In this document: one piece after another, positions 15,177-16,137 of the stretch | Layout of the letters: each line of letters begins with the position of its first letter | How positions within the stretch are numbered: position 1 is the first letter of the stretch | Source of the DNA: Thermodesulfobacteriota bacterium | Lineage (GTDB): Bacteria > Desulfobacterota > DSM-4660 > Desulfatiglandales > Desulfatiglandaceae | Direction: 5' to 3' | Length of the DNA stretch: 16,137 bases | Assembly: GCA_028278625.1 (NCBI GenBank) | Contig: JANQDY010000059.1 | Span: 1 to 16,137 of the forward strand | The notes under the pieces: generated by a model | The model's database searches: none | The model's input: only the letters and a program-made list of their open reading frames with translations | Told to the model about the DNA's origin: nothing | Translations under genes and position numbers: made by a program

Positions 15177-16137
15177 CTACGGCCTGATAACGAGGTTTTC
15201 CATTTTGAGGGTGCCGGTGCTCACTTTCGGTGCCTTGATAACGGTGGTACGGGCCTCCTGACCTGAGAAGGCATCGTTCCAACCCCCCTTTACGGTAACG
15301 GTCTTGTTGGTTTTGAGGGTGATGGTCTCGGTGTAGGTCCCTTGGGCCACGTTCACGCTGTAACCGTCCGCCACCCCGTCGATCCCCTCCTGAAGGGTCG
15401 TATAGCAAGGGCTGTTGCCGCCGCAGGCACCGTCATCGGGATTCACGTAAACATCCGTATCAACATCCGGGTCAGGCGGACCGGGGGTCTCCCCATCGGC
15501 ATCCCGGACCAACCGCACGTAGTTGAAGACCCGCTGCACATCCCCCTGGGGGCCGTTTCCCCAGGTGGGATAGGCATTTGGGTCCCCGTCCTTTGGGTCG
15601 CTCCGCTGGCATCCGGCACCGTGAACGTCGATCAGGGTGGTGCCGTCCATGGAACCCATTCCCCTGCCAAAGGCCACATAGACGGCGGCGGTGACACTGC
15701 CGTTGGATCTTAAGAAGGACGTGCTTGACCAGTAAAAGGGGTAGTCCGGCTCGCCGGCCTCATTGGTGATCCCGGTGGCGTTAAATAGGGGGTCGATGGC
15801 CGCGGAGCCCGTGGTATCAGGGGACCGGGTATAGTCCACCAGGCTTTGGAGTTCTTTTGCGTTGGGGAGGCGCCAGTCATCGTAGCCCAGGTATTTTTCC
15901 TGGTTCTTCTCCTGGGCCCAGGCCAGGGCGCTCTCCCAATTCAGTCCCTGGCCGTTGTCCGACTGGGACCACATGAGGCCGGTATTGCCGTCGGTCACGG
16001 TACCGTCCCCATTATCGGTGAAATCATTTATGCCGTAACTGGTGTTGCCGCGACAGAAGCGGGCATAGAAAGTCTTGTTGTTGGTGCCATACCCTTTTAT
16101 GCGCCCGTCCGCGAAATTCACGCCGAACATGGCCGTC
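15177..16137 (-). CDS. DUF1566/Lcl-type exported protein with short C-terminal beta-helix-like region (5' end outside window)
   Basis: This is the C-terminal 319 residues of a protein that starts beyond the right edge. A methionine at 16130 lies inside conserved sequence (TAMFGVNFADGRIKGYGT), so it is not the start. The visible part shows the end of one DUF1566 (Lcl C-terminal) unit, FYARFCRGNTSYG, and then a complete second one: DNGDGTVTDGNTGLMW, WRLPNAKELQSLVDY, YWSSTSF and VFNYVRLVRD. A Pro/Asp-rich linker (ETPGPPDPDVDTD) leads to YVNPDDGACGGNSPCYTTLQ and repeated strands (GYSVNVAQGTYTETITL), which look like the first turns of a right-handed beta-helix before the chain ends. These proteins are common, usually exported, in Desulfobacterota, and their function is unknown. 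The gene converges on cbiH with a 33-nt gap and has no visible link to cobalamin synthesis. Confidence 0.85.
   Translation of the reverse strand, partial: TAMFGVNFADGRIKGYGTNNKTFYARFCRGNTSYGINDFTDNGDGTVTDGNTGLMWSQSDNGQGLNWESALAWAQEKNQEKYLGYDDWRLPNAKELQSLVDYTRSPDTTGSAAIDPLFNATGITNEAGEPDYPFYWSSTSFLRSNGSVTAAVYVAFGRGMGSMDGTTLIDVHGAGCQRSDPKDGDPNAYPTWGNGPQGDVQRVFNYVRLVRDADGETPGPPDPDVDTDVYVNPDDGACGGNSPCYTTLQEGIDGVADGYSVNVAQGTYTETITLKTNKTVTVKGGWNDAFSGQEARTTVIKAPKVSTGTLKMENLVIRP

Overview
The window is a compact, GC-rich bacterial locus with two adjacent plus-strand operons and one convergent minus-strand gene. The anaerobic (early cobalt insertion) vitamin B12 pathway, the stand-alone short CbiX, the fused CbiE-CbiT and a DUF1566/Lcl-type exported protein together suggest an anaerobic, Gram-negative bacterium of the Desulfobacterota (former Deltaproteobacteria). 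That placement is an inference from gene content, not from a marker gene. Positions 1-5470 hold a five-gene tripartite export operon: the C-terminal part of an HlyD/MacA-type periplasmic adaptor (cut by the window edge), an ABC ATPase of the MacB/LolD group, two different FtsX/MacB-type permeases, and a TolC-family outer-membrane channel. The first four genes are joined by overlaps or a 2-nt gap. The ATPase and two permeases should form the inner-membrane pump, the adaptor bridges the periplasm and the TolC-like protein makes the outer-membrane exit. The substrate cannot be read from the sequence. Positions 5467-5798 form the regulatory region of the second operon: a plausible sigma-70 promoter whose -35 box overlaps the tolC-like stop codon, a cobalamin riboswitch aptamer (5503-5682), and an intrinsic terminator (5746-5784) just before the ribosome-binding site of the first gene. 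The loop of the terminator hairpin is complementary to the L5 loop of the aptamer (7 pairs including one wobble). This predicts that B12 binding stabilises the terminator and switches the operon off. Positions 5799-15143 carry the cobalamin operon: cbiL, cbiX, cbiA, cbiC, a multi-pass membrane protein resembling the Gate/nucleoside-recognition family, cbiD, cbiET (fused), cbiF, cbiG and cbiH. These cover cobalt insertion into sirohydrochlorin, nearly all the methylations, ring contraction and a,c-amidation to cobyrinic acid a,c-diamide. The expected precorrin-6A reductase (CbiJ/CobK) is absent, as are the late genes (cbiP, cbiB, cobU/S/T) and any recognised cobalt importer (CbiMNQO). The membrane protein is therefore the most interesting unknown, a candidate transporter for Co2+ or a pathway molecule. 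cbiG and cbiH overlap by 118 nt in a way that looks like either an unusual start or a broken CbiG-CbiH fusion. Positions 15177-16137 (minus strand, convergent) encode the C-terminal part of an exported DUF1566/Lcl-type protein, cut by the right edge of the window.
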